From: Planctomycetota bacterium | Lineage (GTDB): Bacteria; Planctomycetota; Planctomycetia; Pirellulales; Pirellulaceae | NCBI GenBank assembly: GCA_023417165.1 | Contig: JAEZGD010000382.1 | Span: forward strand, 1-5,401 | DNA: 5,401 bases | Direction of reading: 5' to 3' | The notes under the pieces: generated by a model | Told to the model about the DNA's origin: nothing | Databases searched by the model: none | The model's input: the letters and a program-made list of their open reading frames with translations, nothing else | Made by a program: the position numbers and the translations under genes | Shown here: positions 5,050-5,401 of the stretch, in pieces | How the letters are laid out: the number at the start of each line of letters is the position of its first letter | Numbering within the stretch: position 1 is the first letter of the stretch

Positions 5050-5056
5050 AACGCAT

Positions 5057-5077
5057 GGACGAAGCATGGCTTCATCC
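5057..5077. repeat. Imperfect 9-bp inverted repeat around ATG
   Basis: GGACGAAGC (5057-5065) and GCTTCATCC (5069-5077) pair at eight of nine positions around ATG. The inner part, GAAGC-ATG-GCTTC, is perfect. Confidence 0.5.
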
Positions 5078-5112
5078 TACATAAAGCGGCGCTCAACGTA
5101 GGTTGATGCCAT

Positions 5113-5140
5113 GCATCGACCAAGGAAGCATGGTCGATGC
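5113..5140. repeat. 10-bp perfect stem-loop downstream of the membrane-protein gene
   Basis: GCATCGACCA (5113-5122) and TGGTCGATGC (5131-5140) are perfect 10-bp arms around an 8-nt loop, AGGAAGCA. On the minus strand it begins 16 nt past the stop codon at 5157-5159, so it could cap the 3' end of that transcript. No T-run follows on the minus strand, so classical intrinsic termination is not supported. Confidence 0.55.
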
Positions 5141-5156
5141 GCTTCGCCCTACGTGG

Positions 5157-5401
5157 TTAACGGCGCAGGCGTAAGTCGAGCTTGCTGGTTTGGACGCTGT
5201 CGTCTTCGTCGCCGATGTAGAGCACGTCTTGGACTGGCTTAGGATGTTTGGCGGCGAGGATCTTGCGCACGTCCCACACCAGCCCGACGATCATAGCGGC
5301 GAGCCAGATCAATGCTTCGGGCTGGCGGCCGGAGAGTTGGAACCCGACGTACGGGATGAACGTGATCGCCGCCCAGGCGGCCGTGTACGCCCAACCTTGC
5401 C
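5157..5401 (-). CDS. Membrane protein of unknown function, C-terminal part (runs off the window)
   Basis: On the minus strand the frame is open from the window edge to a TAA at 5157-5159. It encodes the last 80 residues of a protein whose start lies beyond base 5401. Two hydrophobic stretches look like membrane helices: about residues 5-20 of the visible part (YTAAWAAITFIPYVGF) and about 30-44 (LIWLAAMIVGLVWDV). They are joined by a short polar turn containing SGRQPEA. The last 35 or so residues are a charged tail with KHPKP, YIGDEDDS and the basic end LDLRLRR, probably cytoplasmic because Arg and Lys follow the second helix directly. I recognise no family. Codon use is GC-rich at third positions like the other genes here. 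The long perfect stem at 5113-5140 sits just beyond the stop. Coding status is likely; function is unknown. Confidence 0.65.
   Translation of the reverse strand, partial: QGWAYTAAWAAITFIPYVGFQLSGRQPEALIWLAAMIVGLVWDVRKILAAKHPKPVQDVLYIGDEDDSVQTSKLDLRLRR

Larger units (their letters stand above)
4707..5156. repeat. Gene-free, palindrome-rich repeat region
   Basis: This 450-bp gap between the HNH gene and the minus-strand membrane-protein gene has no credible gene on either strand. It is packed with inverted repeats, listed separately, and its outer edges are themselves near-perfect inverted copies: GTAGGGCGATGC (4740-4751) and the reverse complement of 5141-5152, GTAGGGCGAAGC, 11 of 12 matching. 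Further short stems include GGCT/AGCC (4881-4892) and GGCGT-AA-ACGCC (4903-4914). Open frames on the minus strand here are rich in Ser, Arg and Ala and appear to be translations of the repeats. The layout suggests a mosaic of nested short interspersed palindromes, or a small non-autonomous element. No transposase, tRNA or CRISPR pattern is present. Confidence 0.6.

Noticed and set aside
4858..5067. 69-residue minus-strand open frame in the repeat region
   Set aside because: It is a translation of palindromic repeat units, has no ribosome site and resembles spurious repeat-derived predictions.
4740..5152. CRISPR array
   Set aside because: The repeats are palindromes of different sequence at irregular spacing, with no constant repeat, no regular spacers and no cas genes nearby.
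4740..5152. Insertion sequence with its own transposase
   Set aside because: The inverted ends enclose only about 390 bp with no coding capacity for a transposase, so only a non-autonomous element is possible.

Overview
The window most resembles chromosomal DNA from a planctomycete, probably of the Pirellulales type. The basis is a moderately high GC content, a UVR-motif protein of a family I associate with that phylum ('UvrBC'-like, with no helicase domain), a VLCAD/ACAD9-type acyl-CoA dehydrogenase, loosely packed genes with few strong Shine-Dalgarno sites, and intergenic gaps filled with short palindromes. This assignment rests on recognising families, not on a database search.

Layout. 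Bases 1-132 may hold the tail of an upstream plus-strand gene (weak). Bases 133-344 form a regulatory-looking gap with a 9-bp direct repeat, a perfect 19-bp palindrome and a plausible sigma70-type promoter. They lead to a TIM-barrel sugar phosphate isomerase/epimerase-family gene (345-1172, plus). The 166-bp convergent gap after it contains two inverted repeats and a 7-bp tandem repeat. A minus-strand gene for a UVR-motif protein follows (1339-2085). It is divergent, across a 154-bp gap with a candidate promoter in each direction, from a 584-residue acyl-CoA dehydrogenase (2240-3994, plus). Next comes a tight pair whose coding regions overlap by 4 bp: an 89-residue helical protein (4063-4332) and a 125-residue HNH endonuclease-family protein (4329-4706). 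Bases 4707-5156 carry no credible gene but hold at least seven inverted repeats, several with the same 8+2+8 bp design. The window ends inside the 3' part of a minus-strand membrane-protein gene (5157-5401).

How the genes relate. The isomerase-like enzyme, the UVR protein and the dehydrogenase look like independent housekeeping or metabolic genes, each with its own promoter. The only clear operon is the small protein plus HNH pair. Its overlap and size ratio recall toxin-antitoxin or selfish-nuclease modules, but nothing in the sequence proves that. The two items most worth following up are this pair and the palindrome mosaic just downstream of it.
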